Of a stretch of DNA of 64,000 bases, positions 26,581 through 36,219 are shown one piece after another (within the stretch, counting starts at the first letter, position 1; each line of letters begins with the position of its first letter). Source of the DNA: HRBIN35 sp036741875 (GTDB lineage: Bacteria; Patescibacteriota; Minisyncoccia; UBA6257; HR35); NCBI GenBank assembly GCA_036741875.1, contig DAINRM010000001.1:62001-126000 (forward strand), written 5' to 3'. A program made the position numbers and the translations under genes. The notes below the pieces were generated by a model that ran no database searches, was not told where the DNA came from, and saw only the letters and a list, made by a program, of their open reading frames with translations.

Positions 26581-27422
26581 TAAAATTCAATTCCCTCTTC
26601 TAATGCTTCTCTTAAAACAATTTCTGGATTAACAGCTGCTTTTTCTAAGTTTTCTATTAAGGTAGCAAAAAGATCATCGAATTCTGTTGGTAATCTTTTT
26701 CTTTTGTAAGGATTTGCCCAAGAAATTATTTGTTGATACACATAAGGATGCCATTTATCCATTTCCTTAAGTTTTTGAGCAATATCTCTTACAAGCGTAT
26801 TAGCTTGAATAACTTTTTCTGCTCTTCCCTCTCTTATTTTAAAGGCGTTTTCTAAAGGTTCATCTAAAAAGAAATCGCATTTCTTCAAAATAGATTCAAA
26901 AGAACTCCCAGAAAGTTTTTCTGCTTTTTCATAAGCTATTCCTAAAGTAATGTAATATGCTTGCTCAATAGAATCAGCCATTTCCGGATCAGATTCTAAC
27001 ATTTGTGGGTTTGTTTCTAAGTATTGCCTGTAAAGATTAATAGCCACATATGATTTTTCTCTAATATTGAGCTCTTTTTCTATATTAAAGTTCATCATTA
27101 GCTGAGCTAATCTTTCGGGTACTACAATAGCTGGAAGCTCTCTAATACCTAACTCTTTAGCAGCTAAAAATCTATGTTGTCCATCAATGATCATATAATT
27201 TTCTCCTTCTCCTTTAACAACTATAATAGGCACAATAAAACCTATTCTTTCAATAGAATTTACTAAATGCTTAACATGATAAGTGCTTGGTTTTCTTTGA
27301 TGTCTAATCACATAAAGATTTTCTATAGGAACCATTCTTATTTCTAAATTTTGGTTATGATATGGATCTTTAAATAAAGCTGGTAAACCTTTTACCTCTT
27401 CTTTCTTTTTTCTGGGGCTCAT
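26580..27422 (-). CDS. ParB-like nuclease-domain protein
   Basis: 280 residues with a ParB/sulfiredoxin-type N-terminal domain: PIENLYVIRHQRKPSTYHVKH, SIERIGFIVPIIVV, MIIDGQHRFLAAKELG (~78-92) and LPAIVV. The C-terminal ~170 residues are helical and unrecognised. No HTH typical of chromosomal ParB is evident, so it is unlikely to be the segregation ParB. It overlaps pilB by one base (TAATG), and is the first, undamaged gene of the pilus operon. It might regulate the operon or use the nuclease domain for something else; both are guesses. TATAAC lies 6 nt before its ATG. Confidence 0.65.
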   Translation of the reverse strand: MSPRKKKEEVKGLPALFKDPYHNQNLEIRMVPIENLYVIRHQRKPSTYHVKHLVNSIERIGFIVPIIVVKGEGENYMIIDGQHRFLAAKELGIRELPAIVVPERLAQLMMNFNIEKELNIREKSYVAINLYRQYLETNPQMLESDPEMADSIEQAYYITLGIAYEKAEKLSGSSFESILKKCDFFLDEPLENAFKIREGRAEKVIQANTLVRDIAQKLKEMDKWHPYVYQQIISWANPYKRKRLPTEFDDLFATLIENLEKAAVNPEIVLREALEEGIEF

Positions 27423-27504
27423 TTTTAAGTTATAATTTAAATTAATTCTTAATTCTTAAGACCCTTAATTATTCTTTTATATTATACAATATAAAAAATC
27501 AAAA

Positions 27505-30500
27505 ATGAATAAAGAAATTTTACCAATTTATTATTTAGATATTTGTCCTATTGATAAAAGAGCTTCTTCTTTAAAGGAAATATTAAATTATGGTATTTGT
27601 GAAAAGGATTTTATTTTTTTTAAGAAAAGCCTATGGGAAATCAAAGAAGAAAAATTAGACAGTAAATATTTAAAAGATTTTTCTGAAAATTACGAGGTTT
27701 ATCAAAAACTTAAATCTTATAAAGAATTCTTTGAAAAAAATTTAGGATTTCCTCCTTTTAAACTTAATCTTTATTGGGCCCAAAGAGTTTTGAAACACGA
27801 ATCTTTTACTATTATTGCACCCACAGGAATAGGTAAAACTACTTTTGGAATTGCTATTTCACATTTTTTACTAGGAAAGGTTTATTATCTTGTGCCCTCA
27901 AAAATCCTCTTAAGTGAAATTGAAAGAAAACTAAATCTTATTAGTTCAGAAAAGAAAATTTTAGTTATTAAAAAACCTCAAGATAAAGAAAAACTCTTAA
28001 ATGGTGATTATGATATTTTAGTAACCACATCAAATTTTCTGCATAAAAATTTTGATCTTTTACCCAAAAACTTCTTTTTAGTTTTCATTGATGATGCTGA
28101 TTCACTTATAAGACAACCAAAAAATATTGATAAAATTTTAAAATTAATTGGTGTTACCGAAGAAGAGATAAATAAAGCTTTAGAAATCATCGACAGAAAG
28201 AGAAGAGCTAAAAATAGAGAAGATTATCAAGAAATAGAAAAACTTAATATTGATCGAAAATCAAAAGGGATTATTATTGCTGCTTCAGCTACTTTAACAC
28301 CAAAAACTAAAAGGATACAACTTTTTAAAGAAATTTTAAATTTTGAAATAGGTTCTTCTTCAACTTATTTAAGAAATATTGAAGAAACTTATGTCTTAAC
28401 AGAAAAAGAAAAACTTTGGCAAGAATCTTTTTTCTGGGTAAAAAAACTAGGAAGCGGAGGTTTTATTTTTTTAAGTGACGAATACACAAAAGAAGATTTA
28501 GAAAAATATTTGAAGTTATTAGAAGAAAATGGAATAAAAGCTATTTCTTATGAAAAATTTAATCCTAAAAATGTCAAAAAATTTCTAAACGATGAAATAA
28601 CGGCGATTGTGGGTTTTTCTAATATTAGAAACCCACTTACGAGAGGAGTTGATCTTCCTCAAAAGGTAAGATATGCTCTTTTTGTAGGAGTTCCTAAATT
28701 CATTATCTCTTTAAGACTTTCCTATAGTCCTATGCAAATTTTCTTAATTTCTTTAACCTTAAGAGAATTTTTAGACGAAGAAAAAAAGAATTTAGTTGAT
28801 AAGAATTTAAGTTTTCTTAAGAAAATTTCTTATCTTAAGGAAGAAGATGTTTTAGCTAATGAAAAATTAAGAGAAAGAATTGAACCGATAAAGAAAATTT
28901 TTGAAGATTTGATTAAAGATGAAAACTTTTTAAATAAAATCAAAGAGCATCCTCGACTTGTTTTAGAAAAGAAAGGAGAAGATTTTTTTATAATTGTTTC
29001 TGATGCTCGAGGCTATCTTCAAGCCTCTGGAAGAACTTCAAGACTTTTTCCTTTAGGTTTAACTAAGGGATTTTCTTTAATTATTGCCGAAAATGAAAAA
29101 ATTTTAAAGCATTTAGAAGAAAAACTAAAAATTATAGGTTACCAAATCAAATTTAAAAACATAAAGGAAATTGATCTTAATGAAATTTTAAAGAAAGTAG
29201 ATAAAGACCGGGAAATAGTTAAAAAAGTTCTTCAAGGAAAAGAGGTTGAATTTAGGGATCCAATCGAAACTGTTTTAGTTATTGTCGAATCGCCAACTAA
29301 AGCAAAAACAATTGCTAATTTTTTTGGCAGACCTGCTAGAAGAATAAGAAATGGGTTAAACATTTACGAAATATCTTTGGGTAACTTGCATCTTAATATT
29401 TGTGCTACAATGGGACATTTTGTTGATTTAGTTTACTCTAAGGGATATTACGGTGTTGAGGTAAAAGAAAACGAATTTTATCTCTATTTTCAATTTATAA
29501 AAATCTGTCAAGTTTGTGGTAGACACTTAGATTTTACAGAAAATATTTGTCCGGTTTGCGGTTCAGAAAAAATTTTTACTAAAAAGGAACTTATAGAAAA
29601 CTTACAAAAATTAGCAGAAGAAGTAAATAAAATTTATATCGCTACTGATCCAGATGCTGAAGGAGAAAAAATCGCTTTTGATCTCTTTTCTTATCTTTAT
29701 CCTTACAATCAAAATATTCAAAGAATTGAGCTTCATGAAATTACTAGAGAAGAATTTATTAAAAGAATAAAAGAGGTTCGCGATATTAATTTAAATTTAG
29801 TTAAAGCACAACTAGTAAGAAGAATAGCTGACAGATGGGTAGGACTTTATTTAAGTGAAAAAATCCAAAAACATTTTAAAAATCTTAATCTTTCCGCAGG
29901 AAGAGTGCAAACACCTATTTTAGGTTGGATTTTAGAAAGAAAAGAAAAGGTAAAAGAAAAAATTTATAATTTAAATGTTACCAGCCAGGGAGGTAATTTT
30001 AATTTTAGATTAGAAGATAAAAATAAGGTTAATGAAATTAAAAAAACATTTAAGGAAAATTCACTCAAAATTAAAATAGTTATTAAAAGCATAGAAGAAA
30101 AAACTCAAAATCCTCCACCTCCTTATGAAACCAATTCTCTGCTTCGTGATGCTTTTAATTTCTTCAAGTTTTCTGCAGAAATGACAATGAAATTGGCTCA
30201 AGATCTTTTTGAAAGAGGTCTAATTACTTACCACCGAACAGATTCTTTTTATATCTCTGATTTTGGTAAATTTATTGCTAAAGAGTATTTAGAAAAAATA
30301 AACAAAGAAAACCTTTACAAACCTAGAAACTATGGAGAACCTGGAACTCATGAAGGCATTAGACCTACTAAACCTTTAGATGTTAATGATTTAATAGAAG
30401 AAATGGTTATGAGTGGAAAAAGAGATCTTACTTCGAATCATTTAAAACTTTATGGTCTTATTTTAAATAGATTTATTGCTTCTCAGTCTAAAGAAGCACT

Positions 30501-30984
30501 TATTTCTAAAGCAAAAATAGAAATTTTTTTAGATGATCTCAAAAAAGAGGACGAAGTTGTGTTAGAAATTAAGGATCAAGGTTATTTAGAATTCTTTAAA
30601 AATCAAAGGATAAATGAATTAAAAGAAGGAGAATTCTTTGTTGATAACTTAAAAATTAAAAAAAGACCTAAAGTTTTTTATTTTTCTCAAGGAGAGCTTA
30701 TTGAAGAAATGAAATCCAGAGGTTTAGGAAGACCATCTACTTATGCTACTTTTATTCAAACTCTTATTGAAAGAAAATATGTTATAAATAAATATGGTTA
30801 TCTTATACCTACTTCTTGGGGTGAAAAAGTTTATAATTATGTTAGAGAAAAATATCCTCTTTACACAGATGAAAACTTTACTAAAATCTTAGAAAAAAAT
30901 ATGGATGAAATCGAAAATGGTAAATTAGAATATAGAGAAATTCTTAAAGAAATTTTTAATAATCTTTTTAAAAATGCAGCTTAA
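27505..30984 (+). CDS. rgy: Reverse gyrase
   Basis: A 1159-residue fusion of an SF2 helicase-like domain and a type IA topoisomerase, which introduces positive supercoils; it is the one protein known across hyperthermophiles. Helicase parts: Walker A APTGIGKTT (~104-112), FIDDADSLI (~194), AASATLTP, RGVDLPQKVRYALFVG and QASGRTSRLFPLG. Topoisomerase parts: VIVESPTKAKTI (from ~592), zinc ribbon CQVCG..CPVCG (~670-690), TDPDAEGEK, catalytic Tyr ~909 in ITYHRTDS and SRGLGRPSTYATF. The N-terminal zinc finger is degenerate: CPID and CEKD stand where CxxC pairs are usual. Overlaps argS by 11 nt. AT-rich like its neighbours, so no sign of recent transfer. Confidence 0.95.
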   Translation: MNKEILPIYYLDICPIDKRASSLKEILNYGICEKDFIFFKKSLWEIKEEKLDSKYLKDFSENYEVYQKLKSYKEFFEKNLGFPPFKLNLYWAQRVLKHESFTIIAPTGIGKTTFGIAISHFLLGKVYYLVPSKILLSEIERKLNLISSEKKILVIKKPQDKEKLLNGDYDILVTTSNFLHKNFDLLPKNFFLVFIDDADSLIRQPKNIDKILKLIGVTEEEINKALEIIDRKRRAKNREDYQEIEKLNIDRKSKGIIIAASATLTPKTKRIQLFKEILNFEIGSSSTYLRNIEETYVLTEKEKLWQESFFWVKKLGSGGFIFLSDEYTKEDLEKYLKLLEENGIKAISYEKFNPKNVKKFLNDEITAIVGFSNIRNPLTRGVDLPQKVRYALFVGVPKFIISLRLSYSPMQIFLISLTLREFLDEEKKNLVDKNLSFLKKISYLKEEDVLANEKLRERIEPIKKIFEDLIKDENFLNKIKEHPRLVLEKKGEDFFIIVSDARGYLQASGRTSRLFPLGLTKGFSLIIAENEKILKHLEEKLKIIGYQIKFKNIKEIDLNEILKKVDKDREIVKKVLQGKEVEFRDPIETVLVIVESPTKAKTIANFFGRPARRIRNGLNIYEISLGNLHLNICATMGHFVDLVYSKGYYGVEVKENEFYLYFQFIKICQVCGRHLDFTENICPVCGSEKIFTKKELIENLQKLAEEVNKIYIATDPDAEGEKIAFDLFSYLYPYNQNIQRIELHEITREEFIKRIKEVRDINLNLVKAQLVRRIADRWVGLYLSEKIQKHFKNLNLSAGRVQTPILGWILERKEKVKEKIYNLNVTSQGGNFNFRLEDKNKVNEIKKTFKENSLKIKIVIKSIEEKTQNPPPPYETNSLLRDAFNFFKFSAEMTMKLAQDLFERGLITYHRTDSFYISDFGKFIAKEYLEKINKENLYKPRNYGEPGTHEGIRPTKPLDVNDLIEEMVMSGKRDLTSNHLKLYGLILNRFIASQSKEALISKAKIEIFLDDLKKEDEVVLEIKDQGYLEFFKNQRINELKEGEFFVDNLKIKKRPKVFYFSQGELIEEMKSRGLGRPSTYATFIQTLIERKYVINKYGYLIPTSWGEKVYNYVREKYPLYTDENFTKILEKNMDEIENGKLEYREILKEIFNNLFKNAA

Positions 30985-32599
30985 TGATCTTCAAAGAAAA
31001 ACAAAAATTATATTAAGAAAATATCTAAAACCAGAAGAATTTAAGGAAATAGAAAAAAGGTTAAAATTTTTTTTAACCAAAGATGAATCTTTGGGTGATT
31101 ATTCTACTAATCTTCTTTTTCTTTTAGAGAAACAAAATCCTCAAATAAAAGAAACTATTTTAGAAGAGATAAAAACAAAATTTAAAAATTACTTTGAAAA
31201 AATAGAAGTTAAGTCTGGTTATTTAAATTTTTATTTAAGTGATTTTGTTCTTTTTAAAGATTTGAGAAGTTTGATTAAAAAAAGAGAAAAATTTTTTTAT
31301 TTAAAAACAAAAAAACAAAATGTCATTCTTGATTATGTTTCTGCTAATCCAACAGGACCCCTTCATATAGGTAACATTAGGCCTGCAGTTTTTGGTGATT
31401 TACTTTCAAATTTTATGAAACTTTTAGGATTTAAAGTTACCAAAGAATATTACGTTAATGACAGAGGTACTCAAATAGAAATTTTAGCTAAATCAGCTAA
31501 GGCTTTTTGTAATCTTATTCCTTTAGAAGAAAATTTTTATAAAGGTGAATATTTAGAAGAAATTGTTAATGAATATAAAGAAAAAATTATTCAAGAGGAA
31601 GATTTAGAAAAATTAGGAAAATTTCTTGGTGATCTTATTTTAGAAAGAATAATCAAGAAATCTTTAAAAAATTTAGGCACCAATTTTGATAATTTTTTCT
31701 TTGAGACGGATCTTTATAAAGACGAAAGGTTTGTCCAAAAAATTCTTAAAATTTATGAAAAAAAGGGGCTTTTAGAAAAAAGAGGGGGTGCTTTAATTTT
31801 ATCTCTTACTAAAACAGGAGAAACAAAAGATGAATATCTTATAAGAGATAATGGAAAACCAACTTATTTTTTATCAGATATCCTCTATCATGCTCATAAA
31901 TTTTTTATAAGAAAATATAAACTTCTTGTTGATATTTTCGGCGCCGATCATCATGATCATGTAAGAAGGTTAAAAAAAGCTTTAGAGATTTTGGGTATTA
32001 AAGAAAAAAACTTAAAAATTATTATTTACCAACATGTTCTTTTAAAAAGGGGTGACGAGCTTATTAAAATGTCAAAAAGGAAAGGTACTTATATTACTAT
32101 TGATGACCTTTTAAGTTTAGTTCCTCGAGATATTGTTCGTTTTATGTTTTCCAGTATTACTCCAGAAATAGTTCTAGGGTTTGATCTTGAATTAGCCAAG
32201 AAAAAAACTACCGAAAATCCTTACTGGTATGTAGAATATGCTTATGCAAGAATGAATAGTATTTTAGAAAAACTAAAAGAAATGAATTATCAAATAAAAA
32301 TTAATATTGATCCTCAAAAAGCAGCAAAATATTTGATTAAAGATGAAGAAATAAAATCTTTAATGAGAAACATTCATAAATTCAAAGATTTATCACAAAT
32401 TATAGTTAAAGAATTTAAACCTAATTTATTTTATGAATTTCTTTTAGATTTTTCTAAAAAGCTTCACCGTTTCTATGAAAATAAAAGAATTATTAAAGAA
32501 GAAATAGATAGAAGAGAAATTCTCTTTGTCAAATTAATTTTAAGCGTTTTAAGTTTTTGGCTTAAACTTATGAATGTAAAACCTGTGGAAAAGATATGA
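30974..32599 (+). CDS. argS: Arginyl-tRNA synthetase
   Basis: A 541-residue class I synthetase. The N-terminal tRNA-binding Add1 domain is present, then HIGH motif in NPTGPLHIGNIRPAVFGD (~125-142), YYVNDRGTQIE, IFGADHHDHVRR, and KMSKRKG (~365). The DALR anticodon-binding domain closes the protein (YVEYAYARMNSIL and following). Somewhat short for bacterial ArgRS but complete. It is coupled to reverse gyrase by an 11-nt overlap and its last ~50 nt overlap the convergent PAP2 gene. Confidence 0.94.
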   Translation: MQLNDLQRKTKIILRKYLKPEEFKEIEKRLKFFLTKDESLGDYSTNLLFLLEKQNPQIKETILEEIKTKFKNYFEKIEVKSGYLNFYLSDFVLFKDLRSLIKKREKFFYLKTKKQNVILDYVSANPTGPLHIGNIRPAVFGDLLSNFMKLLGFKVTKEYYVNDRGTQIEILAKSAKAFCNLIPLEENFYKGEYLEEIVNEYKEKIIQEEDLEKLGKFLGDLILERIIKKSLKNLGTNFDNFFFETDLYKDERFVQKILKIYEKKGLLEKRGGALILSLTKTGETKDEYLIRDNGKPTYFLSDILYHAHKFFIRKYKLLVDIFGADHHDHVRRLKKALEILGIKEKNLKIIIYQHVLLKRGDELIKMSKRKGTYITIDDLLSLVPRDIVRFMFSSITPEIVLGFDLELAKKKTTENPYWYVEYAYARMNSILEKLKEMNYQIKINIDPQKAAKYLIKDEEIKSLMRNIHKFKDLSQIIVKEFKPNLFYEFLLDFSKKLHRFYENKRIIKEEIDRREILFVKLILSVLSFWLKLMNVKPVEKI

Positions 32600-33046
32600 G
32601 AGTTCTCGAGAAATTATAGCCGTCATAAAACCAATCAAAAAACCAAAAAAAATATCAAGTGGCCAATGAGAAAAAGAAAGCAAACTGAAAAGAGCTACAA
32701 AGATAGAAATGATAAAAGAAAGTATGAAATATTTTAAACTTAAATCTAAAAGAAGAAACGAGAATGAAAAAGAAAGAGCGGTATGTCTTGATGGAAAACT
32801 ATCATCTTTTTCCAAACCAGGAAAATAATAAGAAATTGGTCTCATTTCAGGAAAACTTGTTTTTAAATAACTAACTAAAAAAAAGATAATAATAAAAGTT
32901 AAAAAAAACTTAAATAAAAAAAATAAACCTGCTTCAACTTCTTCTTTGATTTTTTTAAAACCAAGATAAGCAATAAATAAAATTTGGATTAAAATTAAAA
33001 TATCTCTAAGAAAATTAAAATAAAGATAAAATTTAATTACATCCAT
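32549..33046 (-). CDS. PAP2-family membrane phosphatase
   Basis: A 165-residue integral membrane protein with about five TM helices and the PAP2 signature: SFPEMRP, PSRHTA (~92-97) and SFSHWPLDIFFG (~132-143). Such enzymes dephosphorylate lipid pyrophosphates, for example undecaprenyl diphosphate in wall synthesis, or phosphatidic acid. With murC and a flippase nearby a role in lipid-carrier recycling is plausible. TAAAAT lies 6 nt before its ATG. It overlaps argS tail-to-tail by 51 nt. Confidence 0.82.
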   Translation of the reverse strand: MDVIKFYLYFNFLRDILILIQILFIAYLGFKKIKEEVEAGLFFLFKFFLTFIIIFFLVSYLKTSFPEMRPISYYFPGLEKDDSFPSRHTALSFSFSFLLLDLSLKYFILSFIISIFVALFSLLSFSHWPLDIFFGFLIGFMTAIISRELSYLFHRFYIHKFKPKT

Positions 33047-33061
33047 AAAATAATTTTAATA

Positions 33062-34504
33062 ATGTTTAAAAAACTTTTCAACTATTTTTTAAAAAACATT
33101 ACTGAAGAACAAACTATTGTTAAGAATTACTTCTGGATTATTTTGTCAAGATTTCTTTCAAGCGCCTTAAGAGCTGTTTTAGTTATTTTAAGTTTCCGAA
33201 TCTTAGGTCCAGAATTCCAAGGTAGTTTTTATTTAGCTATGAATTTTATGCTTATTGTTGCTATTCTCCCAGAATTTGGTATGGTTCCTATCTTTATTAG
33301 AGAGTTAAACAAAAAAGAAAAAGAAGAAAAGGAAATTATTGGCAGTTTTCTTTCAACTTTTTTTGTTCTTTTTATTATTTCTCTGCCTTTAATTTTTTTA
33401 GGTAAAGAACTTTTAATTAAAGATGATTTGGCTAAAAAAATTGTTACCATTTTAACTTTATTTATCTTTTTTGAGATTTTTAGGGAAATTCTTTTCTCTC
33501 TCTTTAGAGCTCAAGAAAGAATGGAACTTCAAGCATTAAGTTTTTCTCTAACAAATTTTTTTATTCTTATTTTTGGCATTTACTTTCTTTTTACTTATAG
33601 AAATCCTTTCCATCTTGCTTTTGCTTATCTTTTAGGTTCCTTTTTGGGCTTTTTAATTACTTTTTTTCTCTTAAAAAATAAGCTTGTTTTTAACTATTTT
33701 AAATTTTTTAATTATCGAAAATCTTTAGAAATATTAAATCAAAGTTGGCCAATAGGGATAGCAGGTTTTATATTTTTGCTTCTTACTTACGTAGACACTT
33801 TAATTTTGGGCCATTTTAAACCAACCCATGACGTAGGTATTTATAATTCTGTAGTAAAAATAAATGAATTTCTTTATGCTATACCTGCAGCTTTAGCTAT
33901 GGCTATCTTTCCAAAAGTTGTAAAAAAAATTAAAGAAAATGAAGAAGTTTTAAAAATTATTAATTTTGGCTTTAATTTTGCTCTTCTTTTTTCCTTACCC
34001 ATGCTTTTTGCTATCTTTTTCTTTGCAAAAGATCTTATATATTTTCTTTATGGAGAAAAATACTTAGATGCTAATTTAGCTTTAAAACTAATTAGCTTTT
34101 CGATTCCTTTTAATTTTCTTTTTCTTATTCTAGTTGATACTTTAGTTGCTTTAGATAAAAGAAAAGAACTTTTAAAATTTGACCTTTTAGTTCTTATAAT
34201 TAATTTCATTTTAAATTTAATTTTCGTTCCACTTTTTTCTTACTTTGCTTCAAGTTTTATTACTTCTCTTTCAGCTTTTCTTTCCTTTATTTTCGTTTTT
34301 TATCTTATTAAAAAATATTTGAATATAAAAATTTCTTTAAATTTCTTTAACTATTTAATCTCTTCAAGTCTGATGATTATTTTACTTTCTTTTCTGCCCT
34401 TACATTTTGTTTTAAAAGTTTTTGTAGGTATTTTGTTTTATTTTCTTTATCTTTGGCTTTTAGATGATAAAACTCTTAAAGAAATTTTAAAACCTCTTCA
34501 GTAA
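33062..34504 (+). CDS. MOP-superfamily polysaccharide flippase (Wzx/MurJ-like)
   Basis: A 480-residue protein with 12-14 predicted TM helices. The N-terminus (NYFWIILSRFLSSALRAVLVILSFRILGPEFQGSF begins at ~22) and SWPIGIAGFIFLLLTYVDTLILGHF are typical of polysaccharide exporters of the MOP superfamily. It probably flips lipid-linked sugars for surface polysaccharide, or lipid II if no MurJ exists elsewhere. The gene starts 15 nt from the divergent PAP2 gene, which handles the same lipid carriers. Its 3' end overlaps tmk by 29 nt tail-to-tail. Confidence 0.8.
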   Translation: MFKKLFNYFLKNITEEQTIVKNYFWIILSRFLSSALRAVLVILSFRILGPEFQGSFYLAMNFMLIVAILPEFGMVPIFIRELNKKEKEEKEIIGSFLSTFFVLFIISLPLIFLGKELLIKDDLAKKIVTILTLFIFFEIFREILFSLFRAQERMELQALSFSLTNFFILIFGIYFLFTYRNPFHLAFAYLLGSFLGFLITFFLLKNKLVFNYFKFFNYRKSLEILNQSWPIGIAGFIFLLLTYVDTLILGHFKPTHDVGIYNSVVKINEFLYAIPAALAMAIFPKVVKKIKENEEVLKIINFGFNFALLFSLPMLFAIFFFAKDLIYFLYGEKYLDANLALKLISFSIPFNFLFLILVDTLVALDKRKELLKFDLLVLIINFILNLIFVPLFSYFASSFITSLSAFLSFIFVFYLIKKYLNIKISLNFFNYLISSSLMIILLSFLPLHFVLKVFVGILFYFLYLWLLDDKTLKEILKPLQ

Positions 34505-35057
34505 CTTCTTCTAAATTTTTGTTGGCATTAATAATTGTCCAGGAAAACTTTTTAGCATAATTTAAATAAGATCTTCTTGCTTTTTTTAAAATTTTTAATT
34601 TTTCGTATTTATGTTTTTCTACTTTTATTCTTTTTAAAGCTAATTTAGGATCTATGTCAAAAACAAAAATTTTATCAGGCTCTAAAAAATTCCTTGCTCT
34701 TTTATCTATTAAAGAAAATTCTTCAAAGCTGATTATTTTTCTTAATTTTCCTAAATCAAATTGATACACATAAGAAGAAGGAAAAGATCTCTCTAAAATA
34801 ACATTCTTTCCTTTTTTCAAAACCTTTTCTATTTCTAAGTAAATATATCTTCTTTGTGATAAAAAAAGAAAAAATTCCGTCAAGGCATCTAAATTTTTCT
34901 TTGTTACTATTTCTCTTACAAAACTAAAATCTCCTTTTTGTGGTGGTTCTTTAAAATAAGAAGCTTTTAAACTCCTTGAAAAAATTTTAGCTTGAGTTGT
35001 TTTTCCTGAACCGGAAATTCCTTCAAAAAGAATAAATTTTCCCCTATTCTTCATCAA
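34476..35057 (-). CDS. tmk: Thymidylate kinase
   Basis: A 193-residue P-loop kinase converting dTMP to dTDP. The P-loop is FEGISGSGKTTQAK (~residues 11-24), the DR-like motif is ILERSFPSSYVYQ, and the LID region lies at LKRIKVEKHKYEK. It occupies the position after rplK where rplA normally stands, overlapping rplK by 14 nt. The start MMKNRGKF offers two adjacent ATG codons. Confidence 0.87.
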   Translation of the reverse strand: MMKNRGKFILFEGISGSGKTTQAKIFSRSLKASYFKEPPQKGDFSFVREIVTKKNLDALTEFFLFLSQRRYIYLEIEKVLKKGKNVILERSFPSSYVYQFDLGKLRKIISFEEFSLIDKRARNFLEPDKIFVFDIDPKLALKRIKVEKHKYEKLKILKKARRSYLNYAKKFSWTIINANKNLEEVTEEVLKFL

Positions 35058-35478
35058 CCACTACTACTCCCATCGACCTGGCTACTCCCTCGACAATTTT
35101 CATTGCTTTTTCTATATCTTTAGTATTAAGTTCAGAAATTTTCTTTTCTGCGATTTCTCTTACCATTTTTTTAGAAATTTTGCCTACTATTTCTTTTCCT
35201 GGCTCACTACTTCCTTTTTCTAATTTCAAAGCCATTTTAATAAGCGTGCTAATAGGTGGCGTACCAATTTTTATTTCAAAGCTTTTATCTTCATAAATAG
35301 TTAAATAAACAGGTACATCGATTCCTTCCATATCTTTTGTTTTTTGATTAAATTCATTACAAAACTGAGCAATATTAATACCGTAAGGAGCTAATGAAGG
35401 CCCTAGCGGAGGAGCTGGTGTGGCTTTTCCTCCTGTAATAATAAGTTTTAATTTTGCCTTAACTTTTTTATTAATCAT
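35044..35478 (-). CDS. rplK: Ribosomal protein uL11
   Basis: A 144-residue uL11, part of the GTPase-associated centre that binds 23S rRNA. The N-terminus KLIITGGKATPAPPLGPSLAPYGINIAQFC and the C-terminal rRNA-binding domain (AMKIVEGVARSMGV) are canonical. It lies 1 nt downstream of nusG as in most bacteria. No rplA follows: the next gene is tmk, overlapping by 14 nt. Confidence 0.97.
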   Translation of the reverse strand: MINKKVKAKLKLIITGGKATPAPPLGPSLAPYGINIAQFCNEFNQKTKDMEGIDVPVYLTIYEDKSFEIKIGTPPISTLIKMALKLEKGSSEPGKEIVGKISKKMVREIAEKKISELNTKDIEKAMKIVEGVARSMGVVVVDEE

Positions 35479-35479
35479 T

Positions 35480-36025
35480 TTATATTTTAGCTATTTGAAG
35501 AAAGTCGACTTCTACAGGTGTTTCTCTTCCCATTACTGGAACTAAAATTTTAGCTTTTTGTCTTTCAGTATCTATTTCTATTATTTTACCCTTAAGACCT
35601 TTAAAAAGACCTTGGATAATTTCTACCATATCACCAACATTGAAGTTTGTCTCTATTTTAGGTTCTTTCTTTTGCATTCGGGCAAAAATTTCCTCTATTT
35701 CTTCCTTAGTTACGGGAATAGGCGTTGAACCAATACCAACGAAACCTGTAACTTTAGGCGTATTTCGCACTACATACCAAGATCTATCATCAACAATCAT
35801 ATCTACAAAAACATAACCAGGATAAATCTTTTTTTCAACGAGTTCTCTTTTACCTCCTTTAATTTCCCAAACAAGTTCTTTAGGAACGATAGCTTGAAAA
35901 ATCTTATCGGTTACATCAAACTCTTCTGCTCTTTTCATAATATTTTCAGCTACAATTTCTTCAAAACCAACTACGGTGTGAATAATATACCAATTCCTTC
36001 CTAAGCTTAATCTTTGCTTAGGCAT
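35480..36025 (-). CDS. nusG: Transcription termination/antitermination factor NusG
   Basis: 181 residues: NGN domain (NWYIIHTVVGFEEIVAENI, IYPGYVFVDMIVDDRSWYVVRNTPKVTGFVG) and C-terminal KOW domain (GDMVEIIQGLFKGLKGKIIEI). It binds RNA polymerase and couples it to rho or S10. It sits between secE and rplK, the usual order. Starts 2 nt after secE. Confidence 0.96.
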   Translation of the reverse strand: MPKQRLSLGRNWYIIHTVVGFEEIVAENIMKRAEEFDVTDKIFQAIVPKELVWEIKGGKRELVEKKIYPGYVFVDMIVDDRSWYVVRNTPKVTGFVGIGSTPIPVTKEEIEEIFARMQKKEPKIETNFNVGDMVEIIQGLFKGLKGKIIEIDTERQKAKILVPVMGRETPVEVDFLQIAKI

Positions 36026-36027
36026 TT

Positions 36028-36219
36028 TTATTTAAGATTCAAAATTAAAAAAGTAAAGAAAGTATCGACCAAAGAAAAAATGATTAAGAAAAAAATGCTA
36101 AAAAAAATAACATCAAAAGTTTTCCTTATGGTTTCGTTAAAAGAAATAAAATTCATCTTCCTAACTTCAGCCAGGGTTTCTTTAAGATATTTTTTTATTT
36201 TATTTATTTTATCAAACAT
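36028..36219 (-). CDS. secE: Preprotein translocase subunit SecE
   Basis: A 63-residue SecE: amphipathic segment YLKETLAEVRKMNFISFNETIRKT followed by one TM helix (~37-60). It is the small essential subunit of the SecYEG channel. Position immediately before nusG confirms the call. Its start codon overlaps the clpB stop by one base. Confidence 0.9.
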   Translation of the reverse strand: MFDKINKIKKYLKETLAEVRKMNFISFNETIRKTFDVIFFSIFFLIIFSLVDTFFTFLILNLK

